A stretch of DNA of 64,000 nt from Cranoglanis bouderius (Eukaryota; Chordata; Actinopteri; Siluriformes; Cranoglanididae), in the NCBI GenBank assembly GCA_023630585.1, contig CM042545.1:871415-935414 (forward strand), given 5' to 3'. The notes below the pieces were generated by a model. The model ran no database searches, was not told the DNA's origin, and worked only from the letters and a program-made list of their open reading frames with translations. Positions 34,687-46,657 of the stretch are shown here, one piece after another. Position 1 is the first letter of the stretch, and each line of letters begins with the position of its first letter. The translations under genes and the position numbers were made by a program.

Positions 34687-36490
34687 GAAGTCTTCTTCTT
34701 CATTTTTGGGGTTTTATTGGCGGTTGACAAACAACGAAATGGTGTATTACCGCCACCGACTGGTATGGAGTGTGGATCAAGATGACGTATTCCCTCCCTT
34801 TTTTATATCCTCTCCCACAAATTAGTTATTTTAAGATACCGAAAAATAAAATTTTAACATTCATTTCCTGAGTTATTTTGTAGAATATCTCCTAGTATAA
34901 ATTGCATTTTTATTTTTGCTAGAGTTTGTATTTCTGACAGTATAGCATAACATGTTACACTGTTTCTTCTTGCCCACAATATTCACACCTTCCCGTATAT
35001 GTTTCCCCATTTTATAAAGTGTACTGTTTAGTCTTGTGTATACAAATCTTATCCTTGATATTATTATCTCATCTCTCCTGTTTTTTCCTGCACTTCTCAA
35101 CTCACCGACTTTCCTTTGAATTTTGTAAAACTGTCGGCCTTTCTTCTCCTTATCCCATTGTTTCTGCTACCTTTCTTTCAACCTTTTTTTAATAATAATC
35201 TTGATTTCATTCTTACTTAGACGAACTGATAAATTAATGTAATTGTTTTTTATGGCTTCATAAAACAAACATAACCAAGGTTTTATTACTGGTAATGGTA
35301 CCATTGGACTAACTTTTAATTGAGTAACTTTAAGTTCTGTTGCTTTCTGTATCACTGTCCACCTGAAGCTTTTCGTTTTCCTCCTCTTTTTTTCCCAACA
35401 GGGCTTTAAAGTGTCTAGTGTTGGGTGTTCTTGACTATGGCCCTGTAAATTAGCCCAATAATTCACTGATAGTTGTATCCTTCTCATTTCTAGTGGCATT
35501 TCTCCCATTTCTACCTGTAGTTCTGCAATTGGTGTAGATTTTATAGCCCCTGTACATAGTCTCAATACCTGATGTTGTATATTATCTAACTTTCTAAGTG
35601 ATGTTTCTGCCGCTGATCCATACACCACACATCCATAATCTCATACAGTTCTAATCAACCCACTGTATATGGCCTTTAATGCCATCCTATCTGCCCCCCA
35701 TTCACTGCTGACTAAACATCTCATTATATTTATTACTTTCTTATGTTTGTCTAATATTTTCTGCATATGTATCGCCCATATAATTCTTTCATCAAACCAC
35801 AACCCTAGAAACTTAAAATGTTTCACTCTTTCCAGTTCTTGATTATATAATTTAAATTTTACCTCACCTCCAATTTTTTTTCTTGTAAAAATCATTATCT
35901 TTGTTTTGTCAACTGAGAATTTAAAACCCCATCTATATGACCATTCTTCAACTTTTGTAATAGCCTCCTGTAATTTTTTTTTTTTTTTACAATGAAATCA
36001 ATGTTCCTTCCCCTTTTCCAGATTGCCCCATCATCGGCAAAAAGGGAGAACCCCAACCCATTATCCAAATCCTCAAATACATCATTTATCATTATGTAAA
36101 ACAATAAAGGGCTTACTATACTTCCTTGTGGAGTTCCATTTTCGATCACAAACTTTTCTGAATAACTGTTTCCTATTCTAACTTTTATTGCTCTCCCTAA
36201 TAAAAAAAAAAATCCTTGATCCAGTTATACATTTGACCTTTGATACCTAATTTGCTTAATTTTATCAACAGCCCTTCTCTCCACATCATGTCGTATGCTT
36301 TCTCCATGTCAAAGAATATAGCCACTGCTCTATGTCTATTTATTTGTGCTTTTCTTATTTCGTGTTCTAAACACACAACTGGATCCATGGTATTTCTCCC
36401 TTTCCTAAAGCCACTCTGATATTTGGAAAAATATTTTTTATTTTCCACATAATACATTAACCTTTCATTTACCATTTTGGATGGTAACAC
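34687..36490 (-). mobile_element. I-clade-like LINE fragment, 5' truncated
   Basis: On the minus strand the fragment begins inside the reverse transcriptase and ends at about 34687 in a short AAG-rich tail preceded by AATAAA. The 3' UTR phrase 'gtcggtggcggtaata' is one I associate with fish LINE tails. The 5' part is missing, the usual result of incomplete target-primed reverse transcription. Confidence 0.75.
34873..36490 (-). pseudogene. LINE reverse transcriptase with C-terminal region, broken
   Basis: The frames, in order, show YQSGFRKGRNTMDPVVCLE, AIFFDMEKAYDMMWREGL, NGTPQGSIVSPLLFYIMIND, SLFADDGAIW, KFLGLWFDERIIWAIHMQ and VYGSAAETSLRKLDNIQHQ. Toward the end is RRDEIIISRIRFVYTRLNST. This order, RT then a tether-like segment, fits I/Nimb-type LINE ORF2. 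The FADD catalytic pair is present. Frames change near 36190, 35900 and 35640, so it is inactive. Confidence 0.78.
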
Positions 36491-37013
36491 AAGAGGGAGA
36501 TTTTATTTTTAAAAAATAATTATATTAAGAATAAAGAAACATCACACAATTAAATTTTTTAATTATTTATTGAATAAAGATAATTAAAACAATTTAAACA
36601 CGAATTGGCTTTCATTAATGTTGTACACTAGGTTTTGCCTAGTTCACTATTGGTTGAACTCGACTGAGTTCTTGAGCCACTAGGCGGGCAGGCGGGCCTT
36701 TGCTCTGTTATTTGATTGGATGGGGGAAACTGATGTGGGTGTGAGTCTGACGGATGTAATTCTTCCAATTTTGGCATCACATCTGCTTTAGCTAGCAAGT
36801 TGTCCTGGTACTAAAAAAAATACATACAAGTAATTAGAAGTTGAATCTTATGTAACGTCTGAACATATCAAACTGATTTCTGGATCAGCCTGGCTTAGCA
36901 CAGAAGTTTCTCTTGTTTCTTTTGAGCTATAAATCCCTATCTGTTTAATGACCACTCTGGCCCCAGTTTGACCAGATACCTTTGGAAAGCTAACGACCAA
37001 CCTTCCCCCCTTG

Positions 37014-37065
<52 letters not shown>

Positions 37066-39896
37066 GCTTACCTTACACACACAATGGAGAAATCTCTCTC
37101 TTTTCAATGTAACATGTAATTATATGTAATTATTCCATGTCTAAATAGTGTGATGTTATCTTGTTTACATATATTGTGTGTTTATGTAACTAACCTTAAT
37201 GATTTTAGATAGTTTTAATTTAGCATATCATTTTAAATGTCTGTAACCAGGTTTTATTTGTAATATTCTTTACAAGTCCATCGAATTTGGTATGTAGTTA
37301 ATCGTCTCGAGATACCCTGGTTGATTATGCATAACACATTGCAATGGGATACATTATTTCATGCTTAATGTAGTAACTTACTACTAGAGTAATCTTCTCA
37401 TTGGATACTTTATTACCCTTACTCAAGTAATTGTTAACATTATTACTTTTACTGTTACTTGCATAATTATTTTTATAAGTAGTTTTACTTGTACATGAGT
37501 AAATGTTTTGGCTATTTCTTCCCACCTCTGGGTATAAACCAACACAAAGCAATAAGAGTTGTATGGACAAATGTAATGTTTTATATTAGCAGTTTTTTTC
37601 TCTGCTTTTCACCAGGTACGCTCTGTAAAGGCAGATATAATATTTGTTATTTAAAAGCAGACAGTTCATCAAGGGATTTATCATACTTGGAAATGTTTTT
37701 GTTGTTTTTGCAATGTGTTTATCTGTATCAGTTGAGCATATTATTCACGGTATAGCTATTTCATATTTTCTAATTATGGTATACTGTCATTACTGGCATA
37801 TAACCACACTCCTAATCTGAATTTGGTGCTGGATTAAAGTAAGAGTTACGGTGGGTTGCAGCATGACTGATTTGTGTGAGTGTGAGGCCTGGCCATACAG
37901 GGGAGGTCATGTGTATTAGGTCTGTTTGTCACTACAAAAATGGTAACGAGTTCATGTTTATTGAACAAACACACACACACACACACACGCAAACCAGACT
38001 TACAAAATACATATTTTCACTATCAAAAATTTTACAATGCAAAAACATCATCATTACATTTTTATAATTTCTTTGGAATGTAGTAGTAATTTAATGAATG
38101 GGTGTTTCAGTGAATTAGATTAAGACTGGACAGTGGTTTTCTTGTGTTTCTCCTGAAATATAACCTGTTAGAAATGGCATAATAAAAAAATTATAAAATG
38201 ACTAAATTACTTTAAAAAAAAAAAAAAAAAAGATAACCAGCAAATAAATGTATGACCATAAATTGAGTGATGAGTGGTTAGATGTAAATGATACAGTCAA
38301 TTATTTTGGCAGATGACAAAAATTGGTAATATATAGTTAGTTTACATATACTGTATAGCCCTGATCACTGAATACAGGATAACTGCCAGGAGGCTGTGTT
38401 TTAAAATGTCAATACATGTCAAGACCTTTACTGCAAAGTCACATGGTGACATTATGAACATATAAAATGCCATTGTCAATGGCCATTGCTCCCTTTGGTA
38501 CAAAATTTTTTGTACCAAAAATTTTGCATTTTTCTTGCAAAATTTGGCTTAGCTCCTTTTTGAAACACTGTTATAAATCCAAAGGCTCATGGCATAGTTG
38601 ACCTGGGTGGTAGGTTTCTAGCACTCATGAAATGCTATGACACTCATCAGTCGGCCCACTGTATCAAGGGCCCAAACCCATTGGTGCAGATATCCTGGGT
38701 GGGTAGGTCACACTTTTCTGCTCACCTGTTACAATGATTGTGCCTAGGGAAGATTTCCAGTGTGTTTCAAAAGCTAAAGAGAACAGTAGTGGAAACCAGG
38801 GCCCTTTGAAGAGCCTTGGGAAGACCAATGCGGTTGCAGAATGCTGAATAGAATGGATAGAATGATGAATGAAGGCTGTGGGAAGGCATACAGTAGACAG
38901 CTAGGCCAGTCATGGGCTACTGTGTCTTGTCACATACCATACCATACTATTGGCTGCCCACTGGAGCGTCCACTGGAGGTCCACCCACAGTAAAGTTGAC
39001 AGTGCTCAAACACCTACCAAAAGTCAGGAGCGTGATATCTGTCTGTTTAGAGCTTGTGACACCTGTGCTTCTCCTTCCAGGGTTTCTTTGGCCACAGGAC
39101 TGCATGCGTATGCAAACATGGATTGTGCCGAACATGTGCCTGGTGTTATCTATAAATTCAATCAGTGGCATCCTGTGTCTTACCGCTGTAAGTGTGATTT
39201 TACTCAGTTCTGTCACAGAGGGATCAATGGCTGAAGTTTGGAGTGCTGGCTCCAATGCAAGCAGCAGTAGTTCATTGCCTGTGTGCGCAATGTGCAAGGC
39301 CATGCTATAAAAGCTTTCCAGAACATTTGCAGTGCATCCATATTCAGTGTTTGGGCATCGTTTGCCTGAACATAGCGCTTCTTCCAGTGAAGTCACCTGT
39401 GACACACTTCAGATGATGATAACAAGTGTGTGGCCAGGACAGGCTGCTTGTAAGCATGTGCTGCGAGCTCAGGTGCATTGCAGTACACAGTTTAAAAACA
39501 CCCTCAACACTCTCCATATAGTTCCTACATTGAGGCATAGATTGTTTGGAGCCTGCCAGCAGTATCTGTGGCTGGTAAAGGTAAAATGTGTCTAAATTTC
39601 AGATAATGCTGAAGACCAAGTTATATATTGCTGCTCAGCTGTCAGCTCACAGTCAGCAAATAAATGTCTCTCAGACATGACTATATTCACAGCGTGCTTT
39701 GAGAAAGCCTCTGATTGTTTTAATAGCTCGGAATCAAATCTAATGGTGTAATGCTATGGTCAGTGCTGCGGTGGCTGACACATCACTGATGTCCTTTCCT
39801 GGCTTCTAGAAAGCTGAGACATTGGCTGCACAAGCAGGGATCCTGTAGCATGGCTTGTAATCACTCAAAGACAAAGCTGTCTATATAGTAGAAACC
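36491..39896. other. Intergenic stretch with microsatellites, no supported gene
   Basis: It contains (CA)n at 37016-37063 and 37970-37987. The reading frame at 38947-39405 (minus, 152 codons) overlaps one of 132 codons on the plus strand; neither resembles a family I know, and no splice signals frame them. It could hold distal 3' UTR of nrp1 or an old repeat. Confidence 0.5.
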
Positions 39897-40100
39897 AGAT
39901 TACTTGCTGGTTAAACACCAAAATGGTACAGTTACATACTGCACCGCCAAGCCCCCACTGTTGGGCCCTTGAGCAAGGCCCTTAACCCTCAATTGCTCAG
40001 ATGTGTAAATGAAATAAATGTAAGTCGCTCTGGATAAGGGCATCTGCCAAATACCGTAAATGTAACTGTACCATTTTGGTGTTTAACCAGCAAGTAATCT
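39897..40100. repeat. Perfect 40-bp inverted repeat flanking a SINE tail
   Basis: The left arm 39897-39936 and right arm 40061-40100 are exact reverse complements over 40 bases (left arm starts AGATTACTTGCTGGTTAAAC). The 124-base loop contains the 3' part of a tRNA-type fish SINE ('aagtcgctctggataaggg', 'catctgccaaat'). Matching stops abruptly at both ends of the arms. There is no coding potential. Confidence 0.9.
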
Positions 40101-41537
40101 CTCATTCTGCTTCAGCATCGTGGCTTTCAGCTGAGTCATCATCATCTAACTCTAGCCATCCAGCTTGTGAGAGATTCCAAGATCTCTTTTGCTTTTTTAT
40201 GCTGATTATCATCCATCATCATCAATGCCAGTTCATGGCAAACAGTCTTTCTGGGCTGTGGCACATCTGACTGCAAAACTGAGTCCACTGTCAATGATCC
40301 CACAATGAAGTAGGTTAGCTAAGTGACCTAAGCCATGGCAGCAACCTGGAAGTTGGAAACCAGTAAGGCTTTTGCTAAGGAGACAGAGTGTAAACCTCAT
40401 TCTGCATTGATATGGGAAGATGGAGGAAAAATTCTCTCCAGTCTATATACGCAAGTTAGTGGAATTTGCACACAACTCAGCATCAGGAGTGTGAAATTAC
40501 TGCCCTGGTCTATATATGCATGTTAATGGAACCCATTTACTTTGCAAGCTCAGCAATGTGACGTAAGTGCCTCATGAATTTATCCAACTGAAGAACTTTT
40601 GTAGTTTTTGAAGTTTGTATGAAAACTAACACCAGCTACGGAGGACAGGTTTACCTGTAGCTTAAACCGTAGTTTAAAACAAGCTGTTTTGCAGATAGCT
40701 TGAAAAAGCCCAATGTGTACATGGCAAGAAGAAAGTGTACAATGACCACTGATGATGACATTGTATAACATCATAAAGTCACCATGTGTCTTTGAGGCAA
40801 AGGTCTCAACATGTGTGCTCATGTGGACAAGAAGGTATCCAGGTGTTAAAACACTGCCCCCTGGTGTTTAGGAGGGTTGAAATAGGACCTGAACAAATGT
40901 GGATTGGTTATAGATAAGAGTCAATTGACTGCAGAACTCAGGAACAGGAATTTTCCAGATGGTGTTGCAATTTGATGTGACCCAAATGACTTTACCTAAT
41001 TTAGCTAATAACATTAGTGTCTGTATATAGTTTAAAGGAGATAATAGCACAAAAATGGGAAACCGGTCACAAAAAATAAAAGATTTTCTTTTTTTTCTTT
41101 TTTCCTTCATTTTTTCATTTTTGAATTTTGACCTGAAGAATTCAATGGCAGTTGGAAGATGGGGACTGTAGTGAGCTCAAATGTAAAAAGGAACAAAGAC
41201 ATCTAAAAAGGCACTATTTGAGTTCAACATAAGCCACAAGTCTCTCACACACGTCTCTCTCTACACACGGTTCTTTTTAAAGAAAAAAAATGTGCCACAA
41301 AATAATCAAAATGCACACATTTATAGGGGATAAATACCTGCATCCAAGTATTAAAAATGAGGGGGAAAAAACAGACCAACCAACCAGGTGGTAATTACCA
41401 GTAAAATGTACATTAGCTTTTCTTTAGAGCACCCTCTTGAGGTCAGTCCTTCTCACTGCATATCCTGAGAAAACCATGACTCAGTCAGTCACAAGCTTTT
41501 ATTAAATATTCGCTTAGAATTTGCATAGCATTGACCC
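40101..41537 (-). other. nrp1: Region 3' of nrp1 stop codon, probably containing its 3' UTR
   Basis: On the minus strand this follows the nrp1 stop. An AATAAA at 41503-41498 lies only about 35 bases past the stop. Neuropilin 3' UTRs are usually longer, so it may not be the main poly-A site. No repeat of known class was seen. Confidence 0.45.
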
Positions 41538-41816
41538 TTATGCCTCTGTGCATGATTTCTGTGAGCTCACTTTCTCCTTCTTGAGCTTGAGGCCATCAAC
41601 CAGCTCAAAGTTGTAGTTCTCAAGGGCAGAAGTGGTTCGCTCAGGATTGTGGGAGCAGGCACAGTAGAGCACTACAACACACACAGCCCCTAGCAGCACA
41701 CCCATGGCACTCATCACAATGATGGTGATCAGAATAGGGTTCAGTGTCTTCAGCATGGAGCCACCCTGCTGCCTGAACTTCTGCACAAAATCCTTAGAAC
41801 TCTGCTCATCACACTC

Positions 41817-41818
<2 letters not shown>
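41538..41818 (-). CDS. nrp1: nrp1 last coding exon: transmembrane helix and cytoplasmic tail
   Basis: Neuropilin-1 is a single-pass co-receptor for semaphorins and VEGF. On the minus strand the exon encodes a short juxtamembrane linker (ECDEQSSKDFVQKFRQQGGS), then MLKTLNPILITIIVMSAMGV and LLGAVCVVVLYCAC. This is the highly conserved neuropilin helix with small-residue dimer motifs. The tail has ALENYNFELVDGLKLKKEKV and ends CTEA, a variant of the SEA C-terminus that binds the PDZ protein GIPC/synectin. The stop is at 41538-41540. Neuropilin-2 has a different tail, so nrp1 is clear; a- or b-paralogue is not. Two adjacent acceptors are possible, starting at 41818 or 41815. Confidence 0.95.

Positions 41819-41865
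<47 letters not shown>
41819..41865 (-). promoter_or_regulatory. nrp1: Tandem NAGNAG acceptor with microsatellite pyrimidine tract
   Basis: Read on the minus strand, a (CT)n run of about 22 units ends CAGCAG directly at the nrp1 last exon. Either AG can be used. Both keep the frame after the phase-1 donor of the 51-bp exon, giving or omitting one Ala. The plus-strand view is a (GA)n microsatellite at 41821-41865, so the polypyrimidine tract is a length-variable repeat. Confidence 0.85.
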
Positions 41866-41867
<2 letters not shown>

Positions 41868-42246
41868 AGAGACAAATGCTGTCCGTTCCAGAGAACTGAT
41901 CTCTGGTCAGGTTGTCATGTTGCTTCCTGTTTCAACTGTCATGATGGCATTGTTATATTCAGCGGAGGAGATGGAGTTGAGTAAAGAAGGCATTTAAATG
42001 AAATGGCCACAACTGGGGCAGCTGGTATGAATGTGCTAGCAGGACTAAACTCCCTGTCTTTCAAAGATTAAAAAAAAAAAAAACAATATATGGTTGCTTT
42101 TTTCCCTCCATCAGAATATTCACTGTTAACAAATGTCTTAAACTGGACTATTTTGGATTTTTGTGGAACCGGAGTGTGAGCAACAGCACCACCAACAGTT
42201 GTAAGAGAAAAACACAATGATATTGTTGTGCTTTCATCTCTGCTTA

Positions 42247-43741
42247 CAGGTGCATCTCAATAACAATAATGTCGTGGAAAAGTTAATTTATTTCAGTAAT
42301 TCAACTCAAATTGTGAAATAAATTCAATACACACAGACTGAAGTAGTTTAAGTCTTTGGTTCTTTTAATTGTGATGATTTTTGGCTCACATTTAACAAAA
42401 ACCCACCAATTCACTCTCTCAACAAATTAGAATACTTCATAAGACCAATAAAAAAACATTTTTAGTGAATTATTGGCCTTCTGGAAAGTATGTTCATTTA
42501 CTGTACATGTACTCAATACTTGGTAGGGGCTCCTTTTGCTTTAATTACTGCCTCAATTCGGCGTGGCATGGAGGTGATCAGTTTGTGGCACTGCTGAGGT
42601 GGTATGGAAGCCCAGGTTTCTTTGACAGTGGCCTTCAGCTCATTTGCATTTTTTGGTCTCTTGTTTCTCATTTTCCTCTTGACAATACCCCATAGATTCT
42701 CTATGGGGTTCAGGTCTGGTGAGTTTGCAGGCCAGTCAAGCACACCAACACCATGGTCATTTAACCAACTTTTGGTGCTTTTGGCAGTGTGGGCAGGTGC
42801 CAAATCCTGCTGGAAAATGAAATCAGCATCTTCAAAAAGCTGGTCAGCAGAAGGAAGCATGAAGCACTCCAAAATTTCTTGGTAAACGGGTGCAGTGACT
42901 TTGGTTTTCAAAAAACACAATGGACCAACACCAGCAGATGACATTGCAACCCAAATCATCACAGACTGTGGAAACTGAACACTGGACTTCAAGCAACTTG
43001 GGCTATGAGCTTCTCCACCCTTCCTCCAGACTCTAGGACCTTGGTTTCCAAATGAAATACAAAACTTGCTCTCATCTGAAAAGAGGACTTTGGACCACTG
43101 GGCAACAGTCCAGTTCTTCTTCTCCTTAGCCCAGGTAAGACGCCTCTGACGTTGTCTGTGGTTCAGGAGTGGCTTAACAAGAGGAATACGACAACTGTAA
43201 CCAAATTCCTTGACACATCTGTGTTTGGTGGCTCTTGATGCCTTGACCCCAGCCTCAGTCCATTCCTTGTGAAGTTCACTCAAGTTCTTGAATGGATTTT
43301 GCTTGACAATCCTCATAAGGCTGCGGTTCTATCGGTTGGTTGTGCATCTTTTTCTTCCACACTTTTTCCTTCCACTCAACTTTCTGTTAACATGCTTGGA
43401 TACAGCACTCTGTGAACAGCCAGCTTCTTTGGCAATGAATGTTTGTGGCTTACCTAGTGAACCAAACTGAGAGACCATTTTGAAGGCTCAGGAAACCTTT
43501 GCAGGTGTTTTGAGTTGATTAGCTGATTGGCATGTCACCATATTCTAATTTGTTGAGATAGTGAATTGGTGGGTTTTTGTTAAATGTGAGCCAAACTCAT
43601 CACAATTAAAAGAACCAAAGACTTAAACTACTTCAGTCTGTGTGCATTGAATTTATTTAATACACAAGTTTCACAATTTGAGTTTAATTACTGAAATAAA
43701 TGAACTTTTCCACGATATTCTAATTTATTGAGATACACCTG
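42247..43741 (-). mobile_element. Tc1-like element, family A copy 5, inside the gypsy LTR
   Basis: Family A tips and TA duplicates at 42245-42246 and 43742-43743 define a 1495-bp element. The left terminal repeat has small losses. It is of the delta-N type. Because it lies within the LTR, it is younger than the gypsy insertion. Confidence 0.93.
42513..43478 (-). pseudogene. Tc1-like transposase, family A copy 5, single nonsense codon
   Basis: A frame of 322 codons from 43478 to the stop at 42513, ending GAPTKY, with one in-frame TAG near 43331 where sisters have Glu in the NRENRSL segment. From there 267 codons are open. Catalytic motifs LFSDESKF, FQQDLAPAHT and SPDLNPIENLWG are intact. One change (VMIWVAMSS for VMIWGAMSS) hits a conserved Gly. 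It carries the same 25-residue N-terminal deletion as copy 3. Confidence 0.88.
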
Positions 43742-44306
43742 TATAAGTGTTTGTGGAGGCCTGAAGAGAAACACACAACAAAGAGAATCCATTGCAGGAA
43801 CTTTACTTACTTATTAAGCACAAATTTACAACAACGTGGTTTATGCTCTTGCCCAGTGCGGATGGGTTTATCAACAACCATCCACACCGGAGCCTGCGAG
43901 CATTCTGCTGCTAAAACATAAACAAGCAGTGAACTAGTCCCTGTGTAATGACGTAGCCACATCTGATTGGCTAATCCAGAACTCATTATTTAGACACATA
44001 AAATAACTTTAATTCAAACAACTTATATTTACTTAATTAACACTACAACACCCCCCCCCCCTCCCTGTTTTTTTCTTTTTTTTTCTTCAGTTCATATAAC
44101 GACTTGGGGCTCAAACAAGCCGCCCCCCTTTTTGTCTTTGTCCCCTTATTTCCACAAGGATCGAGATCTCAGTTAGAGTCTGTTGCAAGAAGGGTCGGAG
44201 GCTCTTCTGACACAAAGTTGTCAGGGGTTAAAGGGTTCACCGCTTCTGCCTCCGTGACTACAGGTATCTGAGCAGTTATTGGAACCAGGGAGCAAGTGTA
44301 TTTGTG

Positions 44307-46657
44307 TCACAGATGCTGCATCCAGGCAGGTATGTGGTCACTTAGATAGGGTTGTAAGCGATCATGATGCAGCACTTTTTCACTTCGTCTGTCCCTGACT
44401 CGGTAGCGCACTGGTCCAAGGCATGCTGTGACGATGAATGGCCCTTGCCATGGGGCTTGGAGTTTTGTACTGTAGCCCTTTCTCCTGCTACTGATCCTCA
44501 CTAGAACAAGATCACCTACTTGGTAGGACTTCTCTCTGGCTCAAAAGTCATAGACCTTCTTCTGGTGAGCCTGAGTGGAGTGCAAGTTCTGGCGTGCCAT
44601 TTGATGAGCCTTCTGCAGGTTAGCTTGCAGTTCCTGGACAAACTCAGGTGTACCTTTAGCTTCCGTGCTAACCTCACTGTGCTTAGCCAGATGTCATGTG
44701 GCTGGAAAACTTCTCGCCCCAGCATCAGCTGATTTGGTGTGAAGCCTGTCGCTGAATGCACAGTGTTCCTGTACGCCGCAGTGAGTAAGGGAAGATGTTC
44801 ATCCCAATTCCCCTGACTTTGGTCCACGTAACACCGTATCATCTGCAATAGCGTTCTATTGAATCGTTCCACTTGCCCATTTGAAGCTGGATGATATGGT
44901 GTGGTCCGGATCTTGATGACTTGTAACAGGCGACAAACTTCCGTGAACAGCGAACTCTCAAATTTCCGTCCTTGGTCAGTGTGACTCTTGACAAGAGCCC
45001 CAAAATGGCAGATGAAGTCAAACATCAACCTCTTTGTTGTCGTCTAAGCTTCTTGTTTGGGGACAGGGAACGCCTCTACCCAGCGGGTAAACTGGTCGAT
45101 TATGACAAGGATGTACCTGTTGCCTGACTTGGATTCCAGGAATGGTCCTAGGACATAAAGGTGGAGTTGGTCCATAGGTGCTCCAGCCTGGTAGTTCTTG
45201 GCCCTGCCCATTGGACTGGTTTTCTTACAGGAACTACATTGTGGGCACTTTTTGACAAAAAGGCGTACATCGTTTCTCATATTGTACCAGTGGTAATGCC
45301 TGAGAAGGCGCATGAGAGTCTTTTCCTCCCCTGCATGACCCGCTTTTGCTGGATTGTGACAGGCTTGGAGAACCTCATTCTTTAGGAAAGCAGGAACAGG
45401 TAAGCGCAGAGATGACATACCTCCGGTGACATGGTCCCTACGGTAGTAAAGGATCCCATCTCGCATTTCCACTTGAGACCAGCACAGCCAGTATTTGCAA
45501 ACTCCTGGGCTCTGCATCATGACCTCTTCCTTAGCAAGAAAAGAACCACAAGACATCCATTTATGGAGAACGAAAGATCTGGGTCAGCCAACTGTTCTTC
45601 CCTGGGACCATTGAGCCCCAGCGGTTGCAGCCAGTTTGTGGAAGGACCTGAATTGCCATCACCTACTGCATTAACATGACTGGGAGCATTAGTGCAACTA
45701 CCCTCCTTTCAAAACCCCAAAAGGGTGCGTCGTACTGGCTGTCAAACAGGCTTAGACATTCCTGTATCAATGCTGTGCTCAAGAGCAGAGAACTTCCCAA
45801 GATCATCATCCATTGCAGCAGACTGCTTGATGATTGCTCAGCAGGGCTACTAACATCTCTTGTTGCTCTTCGGTGAGCGTTTCGCTTGCGGAGGTGAACA
45901 ACTGTCTGAGATTCTCTGGAAGGCCAAGAATGTTTTGTGACAACACCCTTCTTATATTGTGCTTATATTGAGGCTCATTGTCAGAGTCCCCACCTTTTTC
46001 ATACAACTGAGTGTCGACTGGAACTGAGCAGGCTTTCTCTCTGTCCTCTTTAACATCAGGATACGCACCGATGAGCACACCCAAACAGACTCCCTGTGAT
46101 AAGAGTCTACTGGAAGCTGCAATGTTGCATAGCCTGACTGGGATTCTCTGTTCCATGTTAATCATGCTATCTGATGACAATCCATCACCCAGATTAACAG
46201 GCTCTAGAACAGCAGGGAATTCTGGTTTTGGGTCGTCTTCCACACCCCAAACTAGACATTCACACTCTGGCAGCACAGTGAAATCACTCTCTAACATCAC
46301 TCTCGAAATGGCATAGCTTGGCCTCTTGTCATCAGATATATATGCTAGGATGAGTTCAGAGCAAATCAGCAGCTTTTAAGAAATCTAAGCCCAAGAGCAG
46401 GGCATCATGAATTGGTGCAATGCAAACTGTCCACTCCAACACTTCTGTGCCAATTCTGAATTTCACTTTCACTCCACCTGTTGCTGAAATCTCCCTGCCA
46501 CTTTCTGCGTTGCGAAACACACGTTTTTCAGTCCTGAAGGTGATTTAACAGGTAGTTTGCTGTATGTCTCTTCAGACATGATTGTGGCCTCAGCACCAGT
46601 GTCTATAACTGCATTAACGGGGACCGTGAGCAGCTTCGTTTGTAATGTCCCTGCTCC
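44307..46657 (-). pseudogene. gypsy pol remnant: protease and integrase, RT/RNase H deleted
   Basis: On the minus strand the protease shows VNAVIDTGAEATIMSEETYS (DTGA active site) near 46600. A linker follows (LPENLRQLFTSASETLTEEQ). The frame should then enter RT, but after a RRTP-like segment near 45705 it goes straight into pre-integrase sequence. Integrase has the HHCC zinc region (CHNPAKAGHAG to CPQC), a core with HTDQGRKFES and PYHPASNGQVERFNRT, and a GPY/F-type end (APWQGPFIV). The first catalytic Asp is changed to Tyr (LHLYVLGP). Several stops and shifts are present. Confidence 0.85.

Larger units (their letters stand above)
42224..44050 (-). repeat. 3' LTR of the gypsy element (split by a Tc1 insertion)
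   Basis: The LTR consists of 42224-42246 plus 43742-44050. The Tc1 element entered at a TA in 'gcttataagtg', which is uninterrupted in the other LTR. It differs from the 5' LTR at roughly 25-30 sites over about 320 bp by eye, so the gypsy insertion is not recent. Confidence 0.9.

Noticed and set aside
37016..37063. CRISPR-like periodicity
   Set aside because: A simple (CA)n run. No spaced repeats of CRISPR type occur anywhere in the window.
38947..39405. 152-codon open frame on the minus strand, overlapped by 132 codons on the plus strand
   Set aside because: I recognise no family, there are no flanking splice signals, and the two overlapping frames suggest chance openness in a GC-richer stretch.
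41704..41997. 97-codon plus-strand frame with Arg-Glu repeats
   Set aside because: Antisense shadow of the nrp1 exon and its (GA)n tract.
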